Below are positions 1-7,655 of a stretch of 10,903 nt of DNA, piece by piece. A model generated the notes under the pieces. The model was given only the letters and a program-made list of their open reading frames with translations. It had not been told where the DNA came from and did no database searches. The stretch is from positions 25,666 through 36,568 of the forward strand of contig BCHH01000015.1 in the NCBI GenBank assembly GCA_001599595.1. Direction: 5' to 3'. Numbering within the stretch: position 1 is the stretch's first letter; the number at the start of each line of letters is the position of its first letter. This DNA comes from Beverwykella pulmonaria (taxonomy: Eukaryota > Ascomycota > Dothideomycetes > Pleosporales > Melanommataceae). A program made the translations under genes and the position numbers.

Positions 1-270
1 ATGGTGGCGGGAGCTGAGCGGGACCCCGCATCAGATGCGACGGGGTGGCGCGCGCTCAGCTTCACATCGGCGTGAAGTGTATCAGCCACCATGCCACACT
101 GTCAGGACATGCTCGGTCGGGCCGCGCCCGGACCATACCCTTCTGTATATAGGACTGTTCTCCCTGAGAACCTCTTCTCGCTCTATCTTAGTGTACTTGA
201 AATAGAGCCTACTTATCCTTTCATTTGCCTGCGCGCATCCACGATAGTGAAGACCGTGCTCGTCATCACA
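1..270 (+). mobile_element. LTR-like dispersed repeat, copy 1 (partial, runs off left edge)
   Basis: This segment is about 92% identical (roughly 21 mismatches and one 2-bp gap, counted by eye) to the reverse complement of 7099-7370. The match stops sharply at 270 with the sequence ATCACA, which suits the CA end of an LTR. The other copy extends further and would begin TGTAAGC, giving TG...CA ends. A TATATA box lies at 146-151, about 120 bp before the end, as expected for a promoter-bearing LTR. The next bases are exon sequence of a transporter, so this is the 3' edge of an insertion: either a solo LTR or the 3' LTR of an element lying to the left. No gag, pol or primer-binding site is visible. 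Other types of dispersed repeat are not excluded. Confidence 0.6.
146..151 (+). promoter_or_regulatory. TATA-like box inside the LTR-like repeat
   Basis: TATATA is preserved in both repeat copies (the other is at 7218-7223) within a perfectly conserved stretch. The position, in the second half of a TG...CA repeat, fits the U3/R promoter of an LTR. In this copy it points towards the truncated transporter gene, so it could drive readthrough transcription of it. That role is inference. Confidence 0.35.
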
Positions 271-271
271 G

Positions 272-1853
272 TATGGCTCTTCCTATCTGATCGCACAGAT
301 GGCACTGTTGCCAACCTGTGGTCGCCTGTATGCGTTCTATAACATCAAGTGGGTGTACTGCATCTCGCTTGCCGTCTTCGAAATCGGCTCCATCATCGCG
401 GCCGTCGCCCCAAATTCTGTGGCACTCATCATAGGGCGAGCAGTCTCTGGTCTCGGTGCTGCGGGCTTGGTGAGCGGAACAACAACTATTTTATCGTATT
501 GCGTGTCCCTAAAAAAGCAAGCAATGCTGTCGCCTATTGTGTTGGGCATGTACAACATTGGATCGGCGGTCGGACCACTCGTGGGTGGTTCGATAACCGA
601 CAACAAGAAGCTGACCTGGCGATTTATTTTCTGGATCAATCTCCGTAAGCCACTGTTAATGATGAAGCCCACCGTCTCTCGTGCCATGATTAACTAATTA
701 TTGCAAGCTTTCGGAGCTGTTGGGCTGGTATTGGTCTGGTTCACCTTGAGGAAACCTCCATCTGCAGTAAAGGGGGCCCTACCCTGGAAGCAGAAGCTAC
801 GCCAACTTGACCTTCTGGGGGCTACTCTGCTGCTTGGTGCGACATCCTGTTTGAATTTGGCATTGCAGTGGGGTGGCATTAGCTATCCATGGTCTGATTC
901 CAAGGTGTTCGGGTGCCTGATCGGATTCGGTCTACTCCTGATTGCCTTCTTGTACTTGCAATTCCGGGGCAAAGAAAAGTAGGCTCCTCCTCTCCCATTT
1001 TCAGTCTCTACTGTCATGGAGACATCTTATTCTGCATACTTGCTAACATCATCCAAGCTCGAACATCCCTCTCCACATCTTCCAAAGTCGTACCTTTTCG
1101 ACATCATGCGGCTTCATGATGCTCGTTCAGGTGGCCATAGTAGTGCAATCGTACTTTTGGCCCATATACTTCCAGTCAGTCAAGGGCACCAATGCTAGAG
1201 ACTCAGGGATCAATCTTCTCCCCTTGATTGTGTCGAACAGCCTTGGTACCCTCTGCGCAGGCTCTATAGCATCAAGATTCGGACACTATGTACCGTTCAT
1301 GTGGGTTGGACCTCTCATTTTGGCTGCCGGAGGGGGTCTCTATCAACTTGTGCGCCCAGACAGTCCGCGCGGACATTGGATTGGTTTCCAAATTCTGTCT
1401 GGGCTTGGCTACGGCAGCTGTAGCCAAATGCCAATTCTGGCGGTGCAGGTTGTGCTCAACAAGTCAGATATACCGACAGGTCTCGTCATGATCATGTTTT
1501 TCCAGATGCTCGGGGGCGCGCTGGCTCCTAGTGTTGGGCAGAACCTCTTCACGGATGGCCTTCTGCAGAACCTCAGCAAGGTGCAGGGAATAGATAGCGC
1601 AGCCGTGGTGGCGGCCGGTGCGAGCGGTTTCAGAGCGATCGTTCCTCCCGAGCTGATGAACGCCGTCGTGGGAGCATTTAAAGCAGCATTGAAGAATGTT
1701 TTCTGGGTGGCGCTTGCAACTCCAGCCCTTGCATGGATCACGAGCTGGGCAATGGAGTGGAAGCAACTGCCTGACACAAGAAAAGATAAGGTGGATCAAG
1801 TGCCAGCCGAGGAAACCGAGGAGGGCGAGAAGGTCGGGGCAGAACTAGCTTGA
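272..1853 (+). pseudogene. 5'-truncated MFS transporter, DHA14 (14-TM) family
   Basis: This is a proton-coupled drug/metabolite exporter of the plasma membrane by family; the substrate cannot be told. Exons are 272-644, 708-978 and 1058-1853. Both introns are GT-AG (645-707 and 979-1057) with branch-like ACTAAT and TGCTAAC, and the splices keep frame. The 479 residues read start YGSSYLIAQ, which is TM2 of the family, and end at a normal C-terminus after TM14. Motifs seen: GRAVSGLGAAG (residues about 55-65) and GSAVGPLVGG (about 97-106, antiporter motif C). Family members are usually 550-580 residues, so about 80 N-terminal residues with TM1 are missing. A repeat ends at 270, and base 271 is probably the last base of the conserved Trp codon before Tyr-Gly. 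In-frame reading into the repeat meets TGA at 248-250. The first in-frame ATG is 299. The remaining exons have no stop or frameshift, so the break looks recent. The 5' part may lie beyond the left edge. Confidence 0.85.
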
Positions 1854-3387
1854 TACCAATGAAGAGTGATCCGAGGCTTCAATGGAGTATGCCATTAGCC
1901 TGACTTTGACAGTGCATATGCCTAGCCCGTCTGAGTAGAGTGTGAATCCAAGCAATGCCTTTTGAGGTGGCGATCTGTCGAGGAAGAATGCTCGGAGCGC
2001 CTTAAAACCAGGACCCAATCTATAGCGAACTCGCGAGAGATGCTTGGGCAGTTTTGCGTGGAGGCGTGTCCCCCCGTAAAGCTACTGACTCATGCCAATT
2101 CGATTAACATAGCTCACCACATTTACTTGAAATGCTGGACCAAGCTCAATGGAGATAACACCCTCATGTTCTACAATCAACGAGGAGAAATTCTAGGTAC
2201 ATCACCAGGTGCCATACTATCCAGTTGCCGCGCTTTCTCAAAGTTATTCGGTCCAAACCGTCCCGATTGCTTACAGTACGAGCAAACCATAAGGTAAAGC
2301 GAGTGGACATGCGAGTAGACAAAGAATAACCAGCTTCAAGAGGGCCCAAAACAGGCCCCGCCCAAGTATGCGCAGAGTTAGTTTATGCTACTCAAGCATC
2401 GGCTTAGCTGCCTAGCCTCAACCTAGGATGCGCTCACCCCATCTCAGCCACAGCTTAGGCTAGAGCAGGAACAGCTCAGTTCCCTAAATAGGAAGGGAAA
2501 GTCACGGTGTACAAATCAAGACGTAGTAAACGCGCCAGACAAGCGACTTTTAGGCAGGGGGATTCCTCTTTAAAAAGCGAATGCAAGGTAGCGAAGCCGG
2601 TAATAATCTCATACGCGGCTAAACTAATTAACGTTAATGTCTACTATCTTTTCTCTAAGAACGTAGATAACCTGTCGCATATGTTATGGCCCTTCAAATT
2701 TTCTCTTTATCTTGTCTTCTTCCTCATCTAGTCATTATAGCCGCAAAAGTCTCTATTCTTCCAAATTCTTATCCTATCATGCTCTTCTTTGAGGCGGCAG
2801 ATTTCGCTATCAACCCCATCTTGCCAAACTTAAGCTTGGTCACGAATATTATGGACGTCAATATATTCGCATCCGTTACATTCGTGCCATTGCCGGGTGG
2901 CGTAGCGTCCGTGCCAGCTTCAATTAACGGCCGACTTGTCTCGAAGTTTGGCATCAACGCCTCTATTGATGCAAGATATAAGGCTCTCGGACTAGCTCGA
3001 CGCTCGATAGGCATGATAGACAGTAGGTCCTGTTAGTCGCATTCCGTTGTGGGAGCCGGGATTTATATCGTGGAGATCTTAACTGCAGGGCCACTATTCG
3101 TACATGGCACTTCTCGCGTGGTGGTCAGATTGTTATCATTTTCGGAATTTTCATGCAACTAGATGCTGGTATGTTGGTACGGACGGACTGTCATGAGCAA
3201 GCTCTATACCACTTGACCAGCGCTACCTAAAAAGGTGCAGTGAACCCAATAAAGTGAGGTGCGTATAGAATAACATATATACCGTGACATATCTACAATA
3301 TAAATAATTTTTAAAAAAAAAGAGTATATAAAGGTTTATATTACTGCGATCTTGGCCCCTTAGTATATATATCCATGCTTCATACAA
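1854..3387. other. Intergenic stretch without a recognised gene
   Basis: This is the space between the 3' ends of the transporter (+) and the membrane protein gene (-), so it should hold two converging 3' UTRs. The open frames here are short. Those at 1962-2297 and 2507-2731 begin with TTG or GTG, which fungi do not normally use. The stretch at about 2380-2470 has imperfect palindromic CTTAGGCTAG-type words, but no clear terminal inverted repeats. About 3265-3380 is strongly AT-rich with an A9 run and repeated TATATA, plausibly the 3' flank of the minus-strand gene. I recognise nothing else. Confidence 0.5.
2686..3036 (+). CDS. Unrecognised 116-codon ORF, possibly non-coding
   Basis: An ATG-started open frame of 116 codons. 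The first 30 residues are hydrophobic and could mimic a membrane or signal segment; the rest contains a Pro/Gly/Ala/Val-rich stretch. I recognise no domain. Third-position base choice looks unbiased, unlike the neighbouring real genes, and the opposite strand is open over the same bases. The reading could be continued past the TAG for about 45 codons, which could mean a decayed gene. Most likely a chance ORF or a gene remnant. Confidence 0.15.
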   Translation: MALQIFSLSCLLPHLVIIAAKVSILPNSYPIMLFFEAADFAINPILPNLSLVTNIMDVNIFASVTFVPLPGGVASVPASINGRLVSKFGINASIDARYKALGLARRSIGMIDSRSC

Positions 3388-4777
3388 TTATACGTCATCG
3401 CCACCGTTTCTGGTCATGGGATAACCGGAGTCTTCACTTGTTCTTGTGCCGCTCTTATCCTGGCGTGATTCCTTTTTGCCTGGACGCACGAGGAATTAGC
3501 AAAGTACGTAGAACAGTACTAAGACAGAACTATGCAAGGAGCAAAACGTACCAAAGTGCTCTTCGAGCACCGCTAGGGGCGGTAAAAGCAATAGAACGAG
3601 TGGAATGAGCTGCCCAAACGACTGCATACTCCTCTTTTCATTGTCTTCGCCAACCCATTTGGAATCTATCATCCAGTCCTGAAGTATGATGAACTCGGCG
3701 AAGCTGTAGAACATAACACTATATATGATCAAGAATGAGGCACATCGCAAGGCGAAAGCGATCCAGTGGTAGGCCTTGTAATTACTGGGATCCTTGCAGC
3801 ATTGAAGTATGACACTTGCTATCAATGTAAGAATGAGCGCGAAGTTAACGTCGATCCAGGCACCGTAGTCCTCAGCATTGTTTTGGCTTAGAACATCATT
3901 GCTACTAAATTGCTCAAATTTCGACATGGTCATGTCATTTATGGAGGGATTCGTTCTATTTGCGCTCCCGAAGTATGCAGAGGAGTTGTTGAGAACGATC
4001 GCGGTGATGTTCATGTTCCAATATGGGGAGGCGGTGAAATTGCCGTAAGAGCTGACGGCCGATATTCCAGGGTGATTAATGTAGCAAGAAGCTGGCAACA
4101 CAAAACCAGTTTCGATTGTCCCGTTCACGTTCCTTATGGTATTCCCCGCTTTTTGATGGGGTAAATCGGGGAATGGGATCGACGAACGAAGAGCGCCCAT
4201 CCGAACCCGAAAGACACCACGATCAGAACCAAGCGTAAGATCCCGAGAACATTGCTTCTGCTGAAGTATTTGTGCACAAATGCGATGCTTCCAACATGGG
4301 CGGCACTGGAGATGAGCACCAAGCTGCACACGAGGTTGTATTGGTAGACGGAGATTTTGCAGCCAATAGCGAAGTTGGCGGTCATGAGCAATGCGATGGA
4401 TGTCACGATCTGTGTATCGCCGAGACTGACCAGGAAGACATCGACAAACTCCCTCGCTCGTTGGGCATATCTGTGTCTGTTTAAGAGTCAACAAGAGTAT
4501 ATGAGATTGTCGCAGCAACGTACCCAGGGCCTTTGGTGTATTCCCACCATTCATAAGCCAGCCCGAAGCATCCTGTTATAAACGCCAGTAGTGCTGCAAT
4601 GACAAAGGCAATAAAGACCTATTAAACCATTATCAGCAAGAAATTTCAACGGTTTCGCAATACTCCGAGTCCCTCGATATCTCCATCAGATTCGAACGCG
4701 TCCGGCAAACCACAAGCAAATTTTCCATCATCAGCTAGGCATGTTTGGACGTCCGGGAGCCACCGATACCACTTCAT
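3388..4777 (-). pseudogene. Uncharacterised fungal seven-TM membrane protein, exon 3 frameshifted
   Basis: Function unknown; I recognise the layout as a conserved uncharacterised ascomycete membrane family. Minus-strand exons are 4777-4664, 4618-4524, 4476-3552 and 3479-3388. The introns (45, 47 and 72 bp) are GT-AG, and the last has branch-like GCTAAT. The ATG at 4777 is the first after an in-frame TAA. The protein would have about 408 residues. A soluble N-terminus (CLADDGKFACGLPDAFESDG) is followed by predicted TMs at about 39-60, 92-109, 114-137, 147-167, 278-296, 308-333 and 356-375. A loop of about 100 residues between TM4 and TM5 carries six N-glycosylation sequons, so it probably faces the lumen or outside. 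Conserved-looking blocks are GDTQIVTSIALL, YNLVCSLVLIS, LQDWMIDSKWV and SFGQLIPL. The reading frame shifts once between about 4130 and 4170: one base appears lost among short C, A and G runs, and no intron of workable size fits. This is either a true lesion or a sequencing error. Confidence 0.75.
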
Positions 4778-4970
4778 GATCGCAGTTTTGGTGAAACTGA
4801 AGCGGGAATGCTGTTACGCAAGTGGCTCATTCACACTCCCTGGTTCGAAAGTGTCAAGAGAGATGCAGGTACGAGATCTGGAAGCCAACCGGGCTGTGCC
4901 TTCTCTTCTTATGTATTCGATTGCGATTTGTGATAGCAGGGTGGCACAACCTGATTCCCCTTTCTTTCGC

Positions 4971-5018
4971 TTTCGCACCCATGGTTCCACTTTCGCACCA
5001 GGCTTCCCTTTTCGCACC
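4971..5018 (+). repeat. Three phased copies of TTTCGCACC
   Basis: TTTCGCACC occurs at 4971, 4991 and 5010, spaced 20 and 19 bp, with an extra TTTCGC just before the first. The block is about 200 bp upstream of the minus-strand gene's ATG. Even spacing of about two helical turns could reflect clustered transcription factor sites or just local slippage. No known factor is assigned. Confidence 0.45.
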
Positions 5019-5258
5019 ATGCTGGCATCATCATCACACCTTGGAGATGAGATTTCAGCCTTGCCGACTCGTTCGTGTAGAGTAAAGAACAGGTGGGTTA
5101 CATCTATTCAGGATGGTCTATTCAAAGAACGAGAGCACCAGTAGTGATGCAGTGGTAGGCCAGGCTTACCGTCCGTGTGACCAATGAATAGTGCTCTACC
5201 GACCTGCGTGTGCTGTGTGGTTGTACAAAATTTCTGCCTCTTCGTAATTGGCCTCGGG

Positions 5259-5312
5259 GTGCATCGGTGAGGGCTTGGCTCACCCGTGTAGCGCACCGGT
5301 GAGGACTTGGCG
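5259..5312 (+). repeat. Short diverged direct repeat
   Basis: The segments at 5260-5279 and 5291-5311 share a GCAYCGGTGAGGRCTTGGC core (about 17 of 20 bases). A weaker third piece, GCATCGTTGAG, starts at about 5312. The period is irregular (32 then about 20 bp). No function is apparent. Confidence 0.4.
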
Positions 5313-5609
5313 CATCGTTGAGATTCTTAAAATACAAAGCTATTATGGTCTGAGAGCGGCATCGCATCGGCGTAGTTTCTTATCTCGGTGTGGAGGACTT
5401 TGTTTGCAACGTTTCATTAAGATCAAAACAAATTGCAATTCTTACTGGAGCGAAATTGACCACTGAGCCTGTCGAAGAATAATATCAAGAGCCGTGACCA
5501 GGCTACAGGAGCCCACCCACGACTTTGGCAACCTTTGCCCACCTCTCTCATTTTCATCAATTTTGGTAATCTTCACGCGTAAATCTGAAAAATTCACTTG
5601 CCAGCAGCC

Positions 5610-5858
5610 ATGAGTGCTTACCAAATCACACGGAATAGTGAGACAGAAGAACTGGATTTCTGCTCTCCGAAAGGCGAGAGAGAGCTGCGAGATGCATTGC
5701 ACTACCATTTTCCTGTGGAGGAGGACTACTGTAACGGCGCAGGATATCAGAACGATCGGATTCGGGTGCGAATCACTACCGAGGCATATGGGAGTGCACG
5801 AGTGAGAACGAATACCCAAGATAGAATTGACACCTATAGGCCGGGTACGAAAGGATAA
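5610..5858 (+). CDS. Small hypothetical protein, 82 codons
   Basis: The ATG at 5610 sits in a reasonable fungal start context (CAGCC before ATG). The frame runs 82 codons to TAA at 5856-5858. The product is hydrophilic and acidic in its first two thirds, with the blocks SPKGERELRDALHYHF and GAGYQNDRIRVRITTEAYG, which read like folded protein. It has no signal peptide, membrane segment or cysteine pattern. I do not recognise the family. The last 20 residues look less protein-like, so the real gene could be spliced or truncated here. The overlapping minus-strand frame at 5442-5819 is less plausible. It could also be a chance ORF. Confidence 0.35.
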   Translation: MSAYQITRNSETEELDFCSPKGERELRDALHYHFPVEEDYCNGAGYQNDRIRVRITTEAYGSARVRTNTQDRIDTYRPGTKG

Positions 5859-5931
5859 TCAAAAGCTACCTGATCTAACTAACGAAACGACTGGTTTATA
5901 TACACGAAGAGAGATGAGAAATAACAAAGCC

Positions 5932-6120
5932 GAGGTACTATAGGTTCAGATAAGGACCCGTATCGGAGTTGCATCAGGAGCTGGTCAGGAGCCAAGGTAA
6001 TACAGGTTCGGATATAGATCAAGCCTGTATCAGAGTTGAGTGGGGAGCAGGTCGGGAACCGAAGTCCTACCAGTTCAGGTAGGAATAGGATCTGTATCGG
6101 GATCGGGCAGGGAGCGGTTT
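5932..6120 (+). repeat. Three diverged tandem copies of about 62 bp
   Basis: Units at roughly 5932-5993, 5994-6060 and 6061-6120 share the order GGTTCAG/GGTTCGG, GTATCGG/GTATCAG, then GGAGCNGGTCAGGA-like blocks. They are imperfect, with several substitutions and small indels per unit. The repeat is purine-rich on the + strand and ends next to a poly-C run. It looks like an old minisatellite; no coding role is seen. Confidence 0.6.
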
Positions 6121-6125
6121 AGTCA

Positions 6126-6138
6126 CCCCCCCCCCCCC
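6126..6138 (+). repeat. C13 homopolymer
   Basis: An uninterrupted run of 13 cytosines directly after the 62-bp repeats. It is prone to length error in replication and sequencing, so the length should be treated as approximate. Confidence 0.9.
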
Positions 6139-6532
6139 TCCTAGTAGACAAATAGTCCCGTATTTGTAAGGTCCAAATTGCCCTTGTTTGTCCTTGTAAC
6201 TGCGTCTAAACCCAGGGTGAATTACACAAAGAATTAGTAATGCATAATCGTGGCACCAAGCTGTTGTCTAGTCGATTCTTTGTTGTTTTAGTGAAAGAAT
6301 CAAGTCACAAATCTCCAATAACTCGTGCGATAGGGGATCATCAGCGATGTAGCAAAATGTGAACGCACTTTTGTCAACACCCTCTATCTCCCATCAAGCA
6401 GGTTCTCTCGTCTTATCCCGGACTCATTTCGTGAGACGCGTTATTACTAAATGTTGGCGTTTGTGGTCACGTTAAGATAAGGTGAAGCTATCCAGTCATG
6501 ACTAATCAGGACATGTGACTAAGCGTACAGTA

Positions 6533-6575
6533 CACGTGATATCCAAGATCATATGGTGCACGTGACATTCACGTG
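6533..6575. promoter_or_regulatory. Cluster of three CACGTG (E-box) sites
   Basis: CACGTG occurs at 6533-6538, 6559-6564 and 6570-6575. The first and third are identical over CACGTGATAT. CACGTG is the core bound by fungal bHLH factors such as Cbf1/Pho4 types. Three palindromic hexamers in 43 bp are far more than expected by chance. No convincing target gene lies directly beside them: the nearest ORF ends at 5858 and the LTR-like repeat starts at 7099. Confidence 0.45.
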
Positions 6576-6597
6576 ATATACCGTGATACAAACGTAT

Positions 6598-6649
6598 TAC
6601 TTCTCACTTTGGGGCGAAACGTACGAACGTACTAACAATCTGAGAAGTA
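6598..6649. repeat. Inverted repeat, 9-bp arms
   Basis: TACTTCTCA at 6598-6606 is matched by TGAGAAGTA at 6641-6649, with a 34-base centre rich in CGTAC words. Arms of this length occur by chance in a window of this size, so no function is assigned. Confidence 0.35.
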
Positions 6650-6884
6650 GCAGGCACAAAAAGGGCGAGCCGTAGCGTACTACGTACGGTTGGCTACGCT
6701 GATTGCTTTCACCTTGTTTTCCTCTCCAAATAGAGTGCTTGTTGATAGACAAATGAGAGGCTCATATTTTTTAAGGTGAAAGAGGAGTCATTTTGTTGTC
6801 GTTGGGGGCAACCACCGTTTTTCACTAGTATATCCCATAATTATAGTTGCCGTGCAGGCTGCAGCCAGTTTAGAGGCAAAGAAC

Positions 6885-6920
6885 AACAGCAAAGCAGCAG
6901 AAAAAGCAGCAGAAAGAGCG
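6885..6920 (+). repeat. Short CAG/AAAGCAGCAG simple repeat
   Basis: Imperfect repeats of AGCAGCAGAAA within about 35 bp, read as Gln/Ser/Lys-rich in the + frame. It is low complexity, and there is no ATG-started gene around it. Confidence 0.5.
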
Positions 6921-7098
6921 GCTCAAACGCTCCAATCCATGTGCACGGAGTGGCAATTGTCGATAGGTTGAAGCAATTACACTGATTTTTGTGAGGGGTG
7001 GCCAATTTCAGTGCGCGATCAGGAACCCTGGGTAATCAGAAACCCGGTGGGCTAACTTACAACACAGACATACAAGACACATCTTTATACTCTCTCCT

Positions 7099-7449
7099 TG
7101 TGATAACGAGCACGGTCTTCACCATCGTGGATGCGCGCAGGCAAATGAAGGGATAAGTTGGCTCTATTTCAAGTACACTAAGATAGAGCGAGAAGAAGTT
7201 CTCAGGGAGAACGATCCTATATACAGAAGGGTATGGTCCGGGCGCGGCCTGACCAAGCCTGTCCTGACAGTGTGGCATGGTGCGGCTGATACACTTCACC
7301 CTGATGTGAAGCTGAGCATGCACCACCCCGTCGCATCTGATGCGGGGTTCCGCTCACTGCCTGCCACCGTCGTCTCTGACACGTGTTCATGTGATGTGTG
7401 GTCGAGCTGTCGAGCAGCACCATCACACTCCTCCGCACTCCAGCTTACA
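7099..7449 (-). mobile_element. LTR-like dispersed repeat, copy 2 (inverted relative to copy 1)
   Basis: 7099-7370 matches the reverse complement of 1-270 at about 92% identity. On the minus strand the proposed element runs from TGTAAGC (7449) to ATCACA (7099), about 351 bp, with TG...CA ends and TATATA at 7218-7223 pointing left. The far boundary (7449) is inferred from the TG end only, because copy 1 is cut by the window edge. The flanking 5-mers (7094-7098 and 7450-7454) do not match, so no target-site duplication is seen. That would fit a rearranged solo LTR, a wrong boundary, or a different kind of repeat. No internal retroelement genes lie beside it. Confidence 0.5.
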
Positions 7450-7655
7450 AGATATGCACTAAAACAAAATTTTAATTGAATGGATTAATTATTGTAGTTC
7501 TCGACTTGGTAATAGTAACGATAGGAACCCGTTCTATCCGGCCTGAGCTGAAACCGTTTTGGAGAACTCCATACAACGAATAGAACTTTCATATCCCTCT
7601 TTACCTTAACCATTCTCTTTTGAATTACTATAATACGTTAATGGAATTCTCACAG
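7450..7655. other. Spacer between LTR-like repeat and tandem array
   Basis: About 200 bp of AT-rich sequence with no ORF, motif or repeat that I recognise. Towards its end the sequence begins to resemble the 72-bp unit weakly. Confidence 0.4.

Larger units (their letters stand above)
4778..5609. other. Intergenic region upstream of two divergent ORFs
   Basis: This lies between the start of the minus-strand membrane protein gene and the small + ORF at 5610, so it should contain both promoters. Short repeats at 4971-5018 and 5259-5312 are listed separately. Open frames on both strands here are short and show no recognisable domain. A CCAAT word on the minus strand near 5250 could be a promoter element, but is too far from the ATG to judge. 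Confidence 0.4.
6139..7098. other. Gene-free stretch with clustered short motifs
   Basis: No gene is recognised on either strand. Visible are three CACGTG boxes at 6533-6575, a 9-bp inverted repeat at 6598-6649, a CGTAGC...GCTACG inverted pair at about 6671-6698, and a CAGCAGAAA-type short repeat at about 6885-6920. The 69-codon frame at 6776-6985 lacks an ATG and is mainly the CAG-rich stretch. If the adjacent repeat at 7099 belongs to a full retroelement, its inside would lie here, but no gag- or pol-like reading is present. Confidence 0.5.

Noticed and set aside
91..342. Peptide shared between the frames at 91-342 (+) and 7057-7326 (-), suggesting a repeated small gene
   Set aside because: The similarity is explained by the two copies of the LTR-like repeat. 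The first frame then runs out of register into the transporter exon, so it is not a gene.
1962..2297. 111-codon frame after the transporter
   Set aside because: It starts with TTG, shows no domain and no coding-like composition, and overlaps another open frame on the opposite strand.
2380..2480. Possible MITE from imperfect palindromic CTTAGGCTAG words
   Set aside because: No clear terminal inverted repeats or target duplication, and no second copy in the window.
4835..4860. TGGTTCGAA word resembling a tRNA T-arm
   Set aside because: No matching D-arm, anticodon stem or acceptor stem could be found around it.
4776..5144. 122-codon + frame overlapping the start of the membrane protein gene
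   Set aside because: It overlaps exon 1 of the better supported minus-strand gene and lies in low-complexity TTTCGC repeats; no domain is visible.
6776..6985. 69-codon Gln/Ser/Lys-rich frame
   Set aside because: It starts with GTG, has no recognisable domain, and its composition comes from a short CAG-type simple repeat.
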